64,000 bases of DNA from Mariannaea sp. PMI_226 (lineage: Eukaryota > Ascomycota > Sordariomycetes > Hypocreales > Nectriaceae). The translations under genes and the position numbers were made by a program. Shown here piece by piece: positions 21,801-33,310 of this stretch. Location: NCBI GenBank assembly GCA_024336345.1, contig JANFOG010000003.1, positions 2,920,501-2,984,500 on the forward strand, in the 5' to 3' direction. The notes under the pieces are model-generated. The model saw only the letters and a program-made list of their open reading frames with translations, was not told the origin of the DNA and did no database searches. Numbering within the stretch: the first letter of the stretch is position 1; every line of letters begins with the position of its first letter.

Positions 21801-24800
21801 ACGATGTTGTGTTGTTGTCCCCTCAGTTTCCTCCCCTGGTGAGGCACGTACTTGTACATAGTATGCTGTTTGTTACTGTCCCGTACGATGTCCATGTCCA
21901 GGAGGGAGGGGAGACCATGGCCGTAACCGTAGCCCGCCCCTCCACACCTTTCTACCCCGCGATTTCCCATCACTCAGCTAGGAACAAAAGCAATCAGCAG
22001 CCAGCCAACCATCTCAGAGCTACCACCCTTTTCGGTGCTTTTCTTGTAAGTCAGTTTCGTCTTCAACGATCTCAGGAATTTGAATGCAAAGCAGTGAAAA
22101 TCGGGAAAATTTGGATATCCCGGATTGTGACCCATGTATTCGCCCACATCATGGGGAAAAAAAGCCCATGAAAATATTGAAAATACCTGATGAAAAAATT
22201 CAAATGAAAAATTCTTCGGGTCTTTAAGGAGAGCGACCCACACAACTACTTACACACCAAGGTACCTTTTGCAGACCCAGGTATGTACCTACATTGCGTC
22301 CCACAGCCGTGGGTATTTCCGTCCACCACATGGCTCTCGCTCGCAGACACGCCTTTTTTCACATACAGAGTACATTCATGGATACATCTCACGAGACCAC
22401 ATCTCGGTAATGGAAATCCTCGCCCCTTCCCCCCCCGGAATCATCCCCAAGCCCCCCCTGGAGAAGAAGGGGGGAAAATCCTACGACCATGTACGTAGAA
22501 CTAATCTAGACCAGATTATCGGCAAATTCATCTCGTATCTACGAGACTGCGCCGCCCCGAACAAGAAACAAGACTGTGCTCCGTAGTATGTGAAAGGACC
22601 TCTCCCATTGGGACTGAGTTTTTCTCGGCCCCTGCACATCCCTTCCCGCCAGTCTCCAGTAGTTTACGTACAGGTGCTGCCCGCAGGTAGCTTAGTTGAC
22701 TTCCCCAGCTTTGGAGCCAGTTCCCACCAGCCACATGACCTCCTTGGGTTCTCTTTCACCGCGCGTTGGCCCCCAGTCAGCCAAGGTCACGTCTCGGTGA
22801 AGAAACTTTCTTCATAATTTCAGCTGACGGAAGCGAGCGCAGGGCAGAATCGAGTGACTACCTTTAGTGCTTGGGCGAAGCAAGGCCGAGTTTCACAGGT
22901 CATTCATCTAGTTTTCTGCTTTCTTCTTCGTTGCCTGTTTCAGTCGCCATCCACACCAGAGCCGAATACTACATAGAACTTCCGGTAATCCAACACCGTG
23001 CTGTCCAGTACCATCACGCAAAATAAGGTCACGGCCACGATAATGCAGGCTGGCACACACATGGCGCCGGCATCCATTCCCCGAAAAGACACCCAGGTCT
23101 GACGTATTTTGCATACCTTCTATGTACCAGAATAAGACACGAGAAAAACATAGACCTTGGGCTTTCCCCCTTCACCCCAGCGGCTGTGACTGATTGGCCC
23201 ACAGACGCTTTTCCCGCCCTCACCCCTGCTGTCGGCAATCGACCTGAACGGTTTTGTTTATCTGTGTGAGAGGTGTGGAAGCAGCGAATAACATCACGTT
23301 CCGGCTTCTCCCGCCGCCCGTGTCTCAACACTCCCCCCCGTCTTGTTTACGTTCTATTTGGGCGATGCAGAGCGATGCAGGGCGATGCAGGCTATGCTGT
23401 AAAAATGGAACGGGGCCTGGAACGGGCCCCCTGTGGCAGAATTTGAGGTTCAGGTCAGGGGGACATGGTAGGTTGGTTGATTTCGGGACTTGTCGAACAG
23501 GTACGAAATGGCAGCACCTGAAAGGTATTCCGTACAGTGTCTCCTTTCGTTCTTTTTTTTTTTTTTTTTTTTTTTCCAACTTTCCCTATCTGCCTCCGTT
23601 TAACGGCACACCATTGCAGCATCCGCTGCTTGTCTCCGGATGAAGATTGCGGGCGATTCTTCTCTCATCTCTCGGCTAACTTCCAGCAGCAACAGGCTTG
23701 CATCTCACACCTCGGAACCCTGGATCTCCACCAACCCTCCCCCTCCAAGGTCAAGGGGAATGGAACCCAGGATAGGGTGAACGGACATCTTGGAGTGCGG
23801 AGAAGTTGATCAGCAATAAATGAGAAGCTACGGCTTCCGGGCCCGTCATCGTCGTCGTGGCCAAAGCCCAATACCCGGCCTCAGTCCGTACACCTTCTGA
23901 TACCGCCTTACCTCACCATGAGACGCAGCCCTGAAGCCTGCAACGCCCGATGAGTGCCTGGTGACAAGGTCACTGTGGCGATCATTCCTCTTTTCCTTAT
24001 GCAGACCTGGACCCTCCGAGCACCGCCAAGATGCATCATCGCTGGAACGCTGTGAACCAACATGAGTTTCCGTTTCGCTGAAATAGGGGCCGAGAATGAC
24101 ACAACCCAATGGCTTACACCAACTCACCTGCACATAGATGTGCTGGTACTATGTAGTTTCGTCTGGTGAAGTTCTCTCGCTTGCTGTTCCTTTCTTGATA
24201 CCGCGGCTTGGATACCTTATCTTCCCTATCTTTCTATCTAGATCTTGCAAATCTCGGCTTTCTAGCTGCTCTGGCGACAGTTGGTTTACCATGAGATATC
24301 CCGACCTCATCCTCGGCCAATCCAAGATACCACCTCATTCCCGCCTCCCTTGTTCTTCACTGCCTCGATTTTTTGCCCCGCACCCTCCTTGTTTTCTTCG
24401 TCTAGGTAGTCTGTATGCATTCAGCATTTTTTCCTCGTCCTGCATTATGAACCCGCCGGTCACATACCCTTCACGATCCCGTCCATCTCCGGCCGCCGTC
24501 CCGAAATGGCCAATGAGCTCGGCGACTCTCCGTTACCGTTGACCTGTCACCGTCCTCCTCGCCCCCATGCGGCCCACCGTCTCACCTCCTCCGCCTTTTG
24601 TACACCTTTGCAATGATAATAATGGCTTCACACGCCTCTCTTCTCCCCCACTTACATACGTAACTTGCACCCCTCCCCCCTCTCCATTCTCCAAAAAAAA
24701 TTCAGAAAATCTCTGTTGTGGGAAAAATAACAACCCGATCCGCTGGACCGTCCGCCCCGCACAACATCATCACTTGGAAGAAGTGTCAAGACCGTCCCGC

Positions 24801-26017
24801 GCTTTTCTCGGAATATGACGGCTCACTTCTTGTCAGCGTCCCGACTCATTCTCGTGCACTAACAGTTTATCGCCCAAAATGAGAGTCGTCAAGTTATAGA
24901 GGCTCAGGTGTTTCTCTGATTACAGTTTGATCTTTGCAGTCTTCCGTTATCAGCAACGGTTTTGAAGAAGTTGCGGTTCTTCCCACCCCCATTGGATTGC
25001 CACCCAAAACAGGTTGTGGAGGATGAGCTGCATCTCCAAACTTGGAGGGGGGCGGGGGCGTTGGAACATCTGAGAATTAAGTTGGACACCAAGTAGTCAC
25101 TGTACTATACTGTTCCCGTCCTGTTTGCTTTACCTTGCATCTTGCATGATTCATCACTCCCTCCTCCTCAACCCCCAACCAGGGTGGATTGGATCGTGGG
25201 TGTTGCGTTTGGCGCTTCCAGACCCAAAGGTGCAGATGGGTTACCTTCTCATCATCTGACGATAACAATTCGGCCTCAGTTTTCGTCCCTTTGCCCCTGC
25301 TGTTGGTCTCGGTCTCTCACCGCCGTCCTCCCCCCCCATCCCCCCATCATGCATCGTCAAACCACGTCAAAAATAAAAGTCATCATCTAATGGACTAGGG
25401 GTAAACCGAGGATAGCCTTTGGTTTCATTATTTTCTTCCTCTCTTCCGTGCTCCATCTTCAGGTTTTGGTTTCAACATATCATCATCAGTCCCTTCGTTC
25501 AGCTAACTACCACCAGTTCATGTTATTGTTAGTTGTCCATCGAATCGGGTTCCTCGTAAGCTCTTGCCATGTTGTAAGTCTGAGGAATATCCGAACATTT
25601 ATAACCACTCATATAGATAGCATTACATCGTTGACTTCACACACCGCTTTGAACAAGTACAGTCAAACCGACACCCTTGGGCTTGTTCACTTTTATTGCT
25701 TGCTTCTCTATATACCTGATACCCGGGAATTGCCTGTATTCATCATCATCTCCCACTTCCAGTCTGTTGACTCCGGATCAGTCTCACCGTCTTTTCTTGA
25801 AAACGGTTTTCTTGAGAAACATTCGCAGACGTGGTCATTCCGTCACCACTTATACAAAGCCGCGCATATGCGCCGTTCTTATCTTTTTTTTGGTTTAAGA
25901 AACCTGCCTTCCAAAACTTGTGGTGATTGATGATGATGCTCCCCTTTTTACCTTGTTCCCGTTCATCGTCTTGTCTGTGTCATACATATTGTCAGAATTC
26001 AACTCATTGTCATTCAT
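18881..26017. other. 7.1-kb gene-poor region upstream of pck1
   Basis: Between the pck1 start and the SUP35 stop I find no convincing gene on either strand. The part next to pck1 is its promoter; a TATATAA sits at 18883-18889, only about 3 bp from the first ATG. Open frames at 19515-19874, 21755-22171, 24138-24542 and 25448-25930 are compositionally simple, overlap frames on the other strand and show no domain. Notable sequence: T-run of 23 at 23553-23575, C-run around 21483-21492, an imperfect hairpin at 20677-20702, a 14-bp palindrome at 21500-21513, and long pyrimidine-rich plus-strand stretches from 24.1 to 25.4 kb that look like leader or non-coding transcript sequence. Confidence 0.6.
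23553..23575. repeat. Poly(T) tract, 23 bases
   Basis: An uninterrupted run of T in the gene-poor block between pck1 and SUP35, directly after CTTTCGTTC. It is a homopolymer microsatellite; no adjoining retroelement is visible. Confidence 0.9.
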
Positions 26018-28300
26018 TTAAGCCTCAGCCTGAATGAGCTTCGTAATCTTGCCAATGGCAATGGTTTGTCCCTGTATCTCATGTTAGTGATTTTAGATCA
26101 ATGAAAGATGTCCCCAACAATGCGAGAGCCCTTTCTTTTTTGGATTCAAGAATTGGGGGAAACAGTAGGGGAAACTGGAGCAACCAACCTGATCTCGCAA
26201 TGTGAATCGACCCATCTGGGGATAGTCCTCAAATCTCTCCACGCAAACAGCACCAGCTCCACCAATCACTTGCATGCGAGCGATAATGCTGTCACCCCTC
26301 TTGGCATGTGTGGGCGGGAGCTTGCTCTTGCGGCCCGTACCCTTTTGGAGCTTGTGCAAAAGAGCCGCAAATGTTACCTCTTCAATTGCGGAGTGGACAT
26401 GCAGCACACAGTTGAAACCGGCAGTAAGAATGCTCTTAAGCTCGAGAATGCGAATCTGAGCCTCAAACTCAGTCACAGTGTGCACCAGTCGCTTTGGCGA
26501 GCACAGCACGAAACCGGGGAAAATATCCTCCTCTTCAATACCCTTGAGGCGCATTCGCACTTGGTCACCGCACTGAGCAACTGAAACTTCTTCTTCCTGC
26601 TCGCCATACACAGCTGCGGCTTCCACGCTGGTCTTGTTGGGCATCATGATCAGGTTCATTCCCTTCTTGACCACACCGGCCTCAATCTTGCCTTCCACCA
26701 TGGTGCCCATATCACGATACTTTCCGTTGACGGGCAACATGAAGGGTGCATTCAGCTTTCGCTCCAACGCCTTCATGCTATCGAGATACTCGAGCAGTGA
26801 AGGGCCATCGAACCAGGGGCACACGCTCTTGGGAACTCGGTCCTTGATACCCATACCCACCTGTGCGGCAAGGGGCAAGAAGAAGACGTCAGTCTTCAGG
26901 TTATAGCCTGTGGCCTTCAAGAATTGACCAAGCTTGGTTGTGCACTCCTTGTATCGATCCTGAGACCACTCTACAGTGGGATCGTCCATCTTGTTAATGG
27001 CAACGATCAGCTTGTTGACACCCTGGGTCTTTGCAAGCATAGCGTGCTCACGAGTCTGGCCACCTCGCTCGAAGCCAGTCTCGTATTCACCCTTTCGTGC
27101 GGAAATAACCAAAATACCGACATCGGCCTGCGATGCACCACCGATCATGTTGGGAACGTACATCTTGTGACCGGGAGCATCCAGGATACTGTATCGGCGC
27201 TTTTCAGTCTCGAAGTAGCCACGACCAACCTCAATGGTCTTGCCCTGAGTTCGCTCCTCCTTATTCAGATCCATAACCCACGACAGGTACCAAGACTCAC
27301 GGCCCAAGTCCTTGGCCTCCCTCTTGTACTTGTCCATGGTTCGCTCATCAACCATACCAGTGGCATACAGGACGGAACCACCAAGTGTCGACTTTCCGGC
27401 ATCAACGTGGCCCATGAAAATGATGTTGACATGCTCCTTGCCGTAGATTTCTTTGAGGGTCTCCTCGTCGACATCGGCGGCTTGCTCCTTCTGGACAGCA
27501 TCCACTTCGCGAATGGGCTTCTTTTCGCCAGCTGAAGGGCTAGATCGACCGGAAGCCGAGGGAGAGGTTGTTCCAGATGCGGCAGCAGACTTCCCGGCCT
27601 TCTCGCCAGTCTTCTCGATGGCTTTCGCAGCAGCAGCCTTCTGGCCAGCCTCAGGCTTGTTGGTCGGCTCAGGCTTGGCAGGCTCCTCCTTCTTCGTTGG
27701 GGTCGAACTACCACCAATGGAGAGCACCTTGGCCTTGGGTTTGGTGGCGGTAGCGGTAGCAGTGCCATCGGCACTAATGCTGAGGGTTTTGGCTACTGCT
27801 GGCTGGCTGGCTGGGGCGGCGGGAGTGTCAACTGGTCGCTTGGCAATCGTGGGAGCGGCGGGCTGGGCCTGGGCTGGCTGTTGAGGTTGCTGGGCCTGTT
27901 GAGGGGCCTGCTGGCCATACTGAGGGTATCCACCTGTATTGAGATCAGTATCTGCGTGGGGAAAAAAAAGAGAATCTGCATTTGGCGCGATCATCATACC
28001 ATATCCTTGGGCATAACCGCCACCATACTGGCTATACTGGTTGAAGCCCTGCTGTTGGCCGCCGTACTGGGGGTAATAGCCTTGCTGGTAATATTGTTGT
28101 TGCTGGTACTGAGGGGTGAAGCCTCCGTACTGTTGACCAGGTTGGAAAGTCTGGGCGGTAGGCTGGAAAGAGGCGACATTGGGTCGGAAGCCACCTTGCG
28201 CGGGGGCGGGGTTGTTCACATTTAGCTGTTGCTGGGCCTGACGGGCGAGGTTCTCGTCCTGAGCCGAAGGATCATCCTCCCAAGAGTTGAGATCGGCCAT
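26018..28300 (-). CDS. SUP35: Translation termination factor eRF3 (Sup35)
   Basis: eRF3 is the GTPase that works with eRF1 to release finished proteins. Predicted exons are 28300-28000, 27933-26189 and 26071-26018, giving 699 residues. The N-terminus (about 1-130) is rich in Gln, Tyr, Gly and Asn with YQQQQYYQQGYYPQYGG-like repeats, the prion-like domain type known from yeast Sup35; an Ala/Lys/Glu-rich middle follows. The GTPase domain has G1 GHVDAGKST (residues 275-283), DAPGH, and NKMD, followed by EF-Tu-like beta-barrels. The last exon supplies GQTIAIGKITKLIQAEA, the expected C-terminus. Introns are 66 bp (27999-27934) and 117 bp (26188-26072). The first is stop-free and a multiple of three, inside the prion-like domain; I splice it because it interrupts the YG-rich repeat with unrelated residues. 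The start is the only ATG before MADLNSWEDDP, the conserved beginning. Confidence 0.95.
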
Positions 28301-29479
28301 GGCGATTTTTCTCGGCACTGAAGCGCGACGGAGAGGTGAAGAAAAGAGTAGTTCGCGGTCTGTCGGGATGTATTGAATCGATTGCGGTTCGGATGAGGTG
28401 CGGACTTAATGTGGCTCTTGATATGCAACCTCTGTCAGGGCTTGCGGGGTTGAACCAGGGGGGGCAGTAAATACCAACGATAGCCTCGTCAACTTCTTAA
28501 GGGGGTTTAGAAGTCTTAGAAAGGCGAGCCTGGGCACCAAGTATTGAGCAAGTCGTTGGTGAAGTGAGCCTGGTGACCAAGATCCAATTTGTGCTGGGGA
28601 TAAAGACTCGAGTCTTGGTGGAGAGAGATGTTGTGAAAATTCGAGCCCCACCACCATGACGCTGGCCCTGGCGTTAAAAAAAGTTGGAACGAGTTGGTTG
28701 TATTGGAGCACTGTACATACTGTGAGAGTAAGTACATTACCTACTCGCCGTAGTAAAGGAGGCAATTCCATTGATGCCTTAGGTACCTGTCTTGCACCTT
28801 TCTTAGCTTTCAAAGACCAGTATTTCTCTCGGTACATTGAAATATCTGCCTGGTACAGGTTACTCTGTACCTAGATAGGTCGAGAATGATTCACACCAAG
28901 CCAACCCATCACAGTCTGATCGTCACACTCAGCTTATTTGACTCATATTATGACACAGACATAACCTCCAGGGATGTTTGACTCAAAGTAACGAGCTCGA
29001 CACGGTCAGCGACTACCTCGACCTATGATCCTTACCCTGGGTACCTGCTCGATACCCAAGATGGAGCTTAAAATCATGGTCAAACATATCTAGGTAGGTA
29101 CCTTAAGTGGGAGAATGGGTACTCCTCGGTACAGTACAAATGTAAAGCTGTCTCTATGTCAAGCTGGCATTTGGTGATGCTCGCACTGTACACGTTGCTT
29201 GTCATCTCGGACCCTAGAAGCGTCGCAGTGTGGTTACCTAGCTACTTACTCCACTGTAACTCCATTGATGCAACCGCCAACTCACTGTTTGCTCAGGCGC
29301 CTTACGCACCTGGCCCAAACTAAACGACAACGCGCCACCAGTCATCAATATCGAATAGCCCAGTCGTGTTGTCTTTCAATCATGTTTTCTTCCTCGTTTC
29401 CTCAAGGTTGCATCTTCTTAGAGATGCCTTCGACATTCCCTCCCTCCACCATAGTCTCCAGTGTTCGGCTCCACTCATC
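28301..29479. promoter_or_regulatory. Divergent promoter region of SUP35 and the YRB30-like gene
   Basis: 1.18 kb separates two oppositely oriented starts. Several GGTACCT/TAGGTAGGTACC words occur at 28783-28790, 29038-29046 and 29091-29103. No credible gene lies here. Core promoter elements could not be fixed. Confidence 0.5.
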
Positions 29480-31458
29480 ATGGACGAGTTTCTCGCCGTT
29501 GTGGGTGTCCAGGCCATGAGATATGCCATTCGCTCAGGCATCGCCTTAACCTCGACATACGCTCTGGGCCAGTGTTCACGCCTTCTCAAATCTGTCGAAG
29601 ATAAGAAACTGCATTCTCAGTTGGAGGCGCTTCGAAAGCTTCTTGATGTCAAAATCAAGGTACATATATGATGTATTTTTTTTTGGGGGGGGGGGAACTT
29701 TGATGGTCGAGGACTTACACCTTTGGCAGATAATTTCTCCAGCTATCGATCTAATCGAGTTCAAGTGAGTGAATCCCAACAATGCCGACATTCAAGATCC
29801 CTGTTGACAGGCTGCCTATGCAAAGGTCTGGCAGGGGCAACGTCTTTCTTAAATCTGCTGCGCCTCTCGCAAAATCCCTACAGAAGGACATCAACTCGCT
29901 AGGTCGCCGCATCGAGGGTGTAGCCGTTGTTGAAGAAAATCTTAACGCCAGTCACACACCAAAGAAAGAATCCCCAACCAATGTCGACAGTTTGGAAGAT
30001 ATTATCGCCACTATTGAAGCTCTTCTAGCGAGAATCGATCGCGAGATCCCCCTGTTACAGTTAGCTATCAGTGCATCTGGAGAAAACCTTTCAACCTCCG
30101 TACCAGCGGGCATCTCCCCATCAAGATTACTGCAAGCTAGTACCTTTCTCACTGTAGGTGACACCCAATTTGCACATGACCCAAGTAGGCCTGTCCAGAT
30201 TGGCCCTGTCTTTACGATATCACTGTACATGCTATTTTTGGGCCATGCATCTACGCTTGCCCCTCCGAAGATACCTGATGCATCCAATGTTGAAGATACT
30301 ACTGGTATTAGCAACGGCACAGCAGTTTATGGGCTAGAAGACGGCGCCAGAAAGCCTCTCTGGCAGGAGGTACTGCACAAAGCACGTGTCCGCCTTTGCA
30401 GGACACGGTGGGACTACGCTTTCAACAGTATAGAGGGATACCAACCAAGCCATGGTGGGTGTCCTGATTCTTCGGACACACTTCTATCGCCAACCGAGGC
30501 TGGACAGGAGTACATGTATCATCTAGAGATCATTGAGAATCTTGACGACGGAAGACTACATGATGACGGTGAGGGATGTAGGCCATACGATGATATTGCC
30601 TTGGCTGGGATTCGTGAATCCATCCCGATACACCAAGTCTCCAAGATATTCTACACTGATACAGGCAAAATATTGAACATTGGGGCTGCAACTGATGGGG
30701 ATCATAGTCCGGTATTGTTACTGAAACGAGATGTCCAAGCTGTTCCTAGTTGGCGCAATGTCAATGAGTTTTCAGAATATTTGGAGGATACGGCGAGCGA
30801 AGATGGTAGCATTTCCCTACGGAATCGCTGTGATAATGACGAGCAGGCTGCTGTTGACAAGCAGCTCTTCCAGGAGTCCATTGTCATTCATCCTGGTGAT
30901 TCTGTAAAGTCTGGTGAAGGCACTCTACCCAAGTACAAGTTTCCATCTCACCTCGACCCAGAATGGTTGGCACTTGAAGTGTATGAAGAAGACCAGGACG
31001 ATGGCGTAATGGACGAAGAGGATGGATCGGCCGGCTCAGATATGGTCGATGAGCTCGAAAATGCCATCCCTAAGCAGAGTGTCCCACGAGATCGGAAGTC
31101 ACTCGACTCCAAAGTTGTCGACCAACTCAAAAGGCTGTCTCTACAATCTCTACTAGCTGACTCCTCCCCAAGCCCGTTGTCTAGTCCGAAGAATGGTTCT
31201 GAGACACAGGGATTTGTGGCTCGATCCCCATTCAGAGCCATTACCACATCTCTATCCCTCATGGAGATGCTAATTCGCCTGACTAGCCTTCAAGAGTTCC
31301 AGCAAGCATCACATCTCTCTATTCCAGATCACATTTTAAGCTTCTTTCTGGAAGAAACGTCCACGACGGGGCTTGTGGGCGAGACGCAATGGAGAGTCCG
31401 TACCGAGGCAAAACGGCGCGTGGGTTTTGATCCCTACACGGATGCCCCAGTAAGATGA
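29480..31458 (+). CDS. YRB30: RanGTP-binding protein, Yrb30 family
   Basis: Predicted exons are 29480-29659, 29730-29764 and 29826-31458, giving 615 residues. The N-terminus (MDEFLAVVGVQAMRYAIRSG), the IISPAIDLIEFK segment completed by the 35-nt second exon, RGNVFLKSAAPL, SRLLQASTFL and VQIGPVFTISLYMLF blocks all match the layout I know from yeast Yrb30, a cytoplasmic/nuclear-shuttling protein that binds Ran-GTP and opposes its GTP hydrolysis. The C-terminal part is acidic and then Ser-rich. The third exon could alternatively begin at 29811, adding LPMQR before SGRGN in the same frame; I prefer 29826 because it gives a 61-bp rather than a 46-bp intron and keeps the family RGN spacing. The first intron (29660-29729) contains a T9-G11 homopolymer run. 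Assignment is from remembered family similarity, so moderately firm. Confidence 0.8.
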
Positions 31459-32100
31459 TATTCCAATAATCGCACGTTGGGAAGAGAGGTCAACTATTGG
31501 GGGTGGGAAATGCGCCGATGTGGGGTATGGGGGAATTGTTGAGAAAGAAAGTGCACCGGCGATGCGTATAGAGATCTGAGGGGAGTGGTGATTCTTTGTT
31601 CCGATCTATACTATGATACATTGCTGTTTTGCTTTGGATGCAATGTGTCAGCAATAGCGTCTGAGCGCTACTGCTCCGGGATCTTGAACTCCCAGTGAGA
31701 TTTAAGTTGCAGGATCAGCAGGTAGAAAGGATTTCTTCGCTTTAACCTAGAATGAGACACCAGCAGCTCCATCCTTGGTCCAAACTAACAGCATCATTTC
31801 ATCACCCGCAATTCGCAATGGACTCAGCCACACCAAAGTACGTCCAAAAATTCAATGTGGTTGGGGCTATCCCAAACTACGTCACCCACCTACCCTGCAG
31901 GAACCCGGGCCAACTGCCTCGCGATGGGGACATGAAACTCCCCGTCGGGGTTTCACCATCCAAGCTCTTCTGACACAAAAGCAAGCTAGGAGAGCTACAT
32001 GTCGCGGCCTCCAGGTCTCAGTTCTAAAATCATTACCTTTTAAGAATCAACCAACACTACATGCCCTTGAAATACTCGTTCAATCTTATCTTGGCAAACA
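31459..32100. other. Intergenic region
   Basis: About 640 bp between two plus-strand genes: 3' flank of the YRB30-like gene and promoter of the methyltransferase-like gene. Two overlapping short frames from 31752 are not supported by splice signals or domains. Confidence 0.5.
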
Positions 32101-33161
32101 ATGGCGCCTCTAATCCCCCGAATGCATCTCTTCGAGATTGATGATCAGCCATGGTACGTCACATTGGAGTGTTCTCCACACTCCAAGCTCGATCCCAGAT
32201 GCTACCCCATACCCTGCGGGGGACCTTGGTTCTTCTGAAGCTTCAAAAGAGTCAAGGGAGCTGGCTACCTGATACTGGCTCAACACACCAGGCCTACTGC
32301 CTTTCCATCAATCCAAGCTCTTCCAATACTAACAAGCACTTCCTCTATAGGTTTCCCACCACTCTTCGCGCCAATATCCAAGACGCCCTGACTCGCGCGT
32401 GGAACTCCCACACTCCTCTCCAATCCATCTCGCCAGCGCGCCTGGCTGCCAAAATCCTGATTGAAGATTTTGGCGACACCCTACCTGACTACACAATTGT
32501 TGATTTCTGTGCTGGAGGCGGCGGTCCTACGCCATCAATTGAGCGTACTGTCAATGCCCACCTCCGCTCTCGGAACCTCGACCCCGTCCGCTTCGTCCTC
32601 ACCGACCTGCATCCCAACATCGAAGCCTGGGATAAAGTTGCTCGGAAGAACCCGCTGATTACGTACGAGAGCCAGGGTGTCGATGCGAGTGCAGCACCAG
32701 AGCACCTCGTTCATAGACATGACGGTAAGAAGACTTTACGTCTGTTCAACCTTGCGTTTCACCACTTCGATGATCCATTGGCAACGGCCATTCTGCGGGA
32801 TACCGTGGAGACGAGTCAAGGTTTTGCCATATTCGAGTTGCAAGATCGCAGCTTTGCCAGCGTGGTGACACTTACAATGCTTGGCATTGGCGCTCTTCTT
32901 GAGGCACCCAGACAGGCTTGGGTAAAGCGGTCACCAAGCACCCTCATCTTTACCTATTTGATACCTATTCTTCCCTTTGTCCTCGTATTTGATGGTTTCA
33001 TGTCGGCTCTTCGTACCCGGTCACCAGATGAGGTTGAGTCGCTGCTCCGGGCTTGTGGAGCGGATACGAGTAAGTGGGAGATTCGAAGCGGGAGAAAAAG
33101 GCACTTGTGGCCTTGTGGGTATCTCAACTGGGTTATATGTAAGCCAGTATCAAAACCCTAA
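32101..33161 (+). CDS. Methyltransferase-like protein with hydrophobic segments, unknown role
   Basis: Two exons, 32101-32153 and 32351-33161, across a 197-bp GTACGT/ATAG intron, give 287 residues starting MAPLIPRMHLFEIDDQPW. The centre has VDFCAGGGGPTPSIE (about residue 65), a glycine-rich loop after an acidic beta-strand as in motif I of Rossmann-fold S-adenosylmethionine-dependent methyltransferases, followed by VLTDLHPN, which could be motif II, and FNLAFHHFDD, which resembles the motif IV region of small-molecule methyltransferases. Towards the C-terminus there are two hydrophobic stretches (LTMLGIGALLEAP and a longer TLIFTYLIPILPFVLVFDGF), suggesting membrane association. I do not recognise a named family and no substrate can be inferred. 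It is convergent with the JmjC-like gene, with about 150 bp between stops. The long intron might hide a missed micro-exon, but the frame joins cleanly without one. Confidence 0.75.
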
Positions 33162-33310
33162 AGATGACTTTTGCAGCGTGTATACAACGGTTGTCGAGTG
33201 TGAAATAATCGTATCTCTATAAATACACAACCGCTTGTGGGGTACCTTCTGGGCATCTGCTGCCTCCTTCATGTGTGTGCGATAGTGTGAATGCGTACGG
33301 GCCAGTCCTA

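Noticed and set aside
25448..25930. 160-residue plus-strand frame near the SUP35 3' end
   Set aside because: His/Ser/Leu-rich composition of translated pyrimidine-rich DNA; no domain and no partner exon.
26924..27535. 203-residue open frame antisense to SUP35
   Set aside because: It is a mirror of the strongly conserved GTPase-domain coding sequence; no independent domain.
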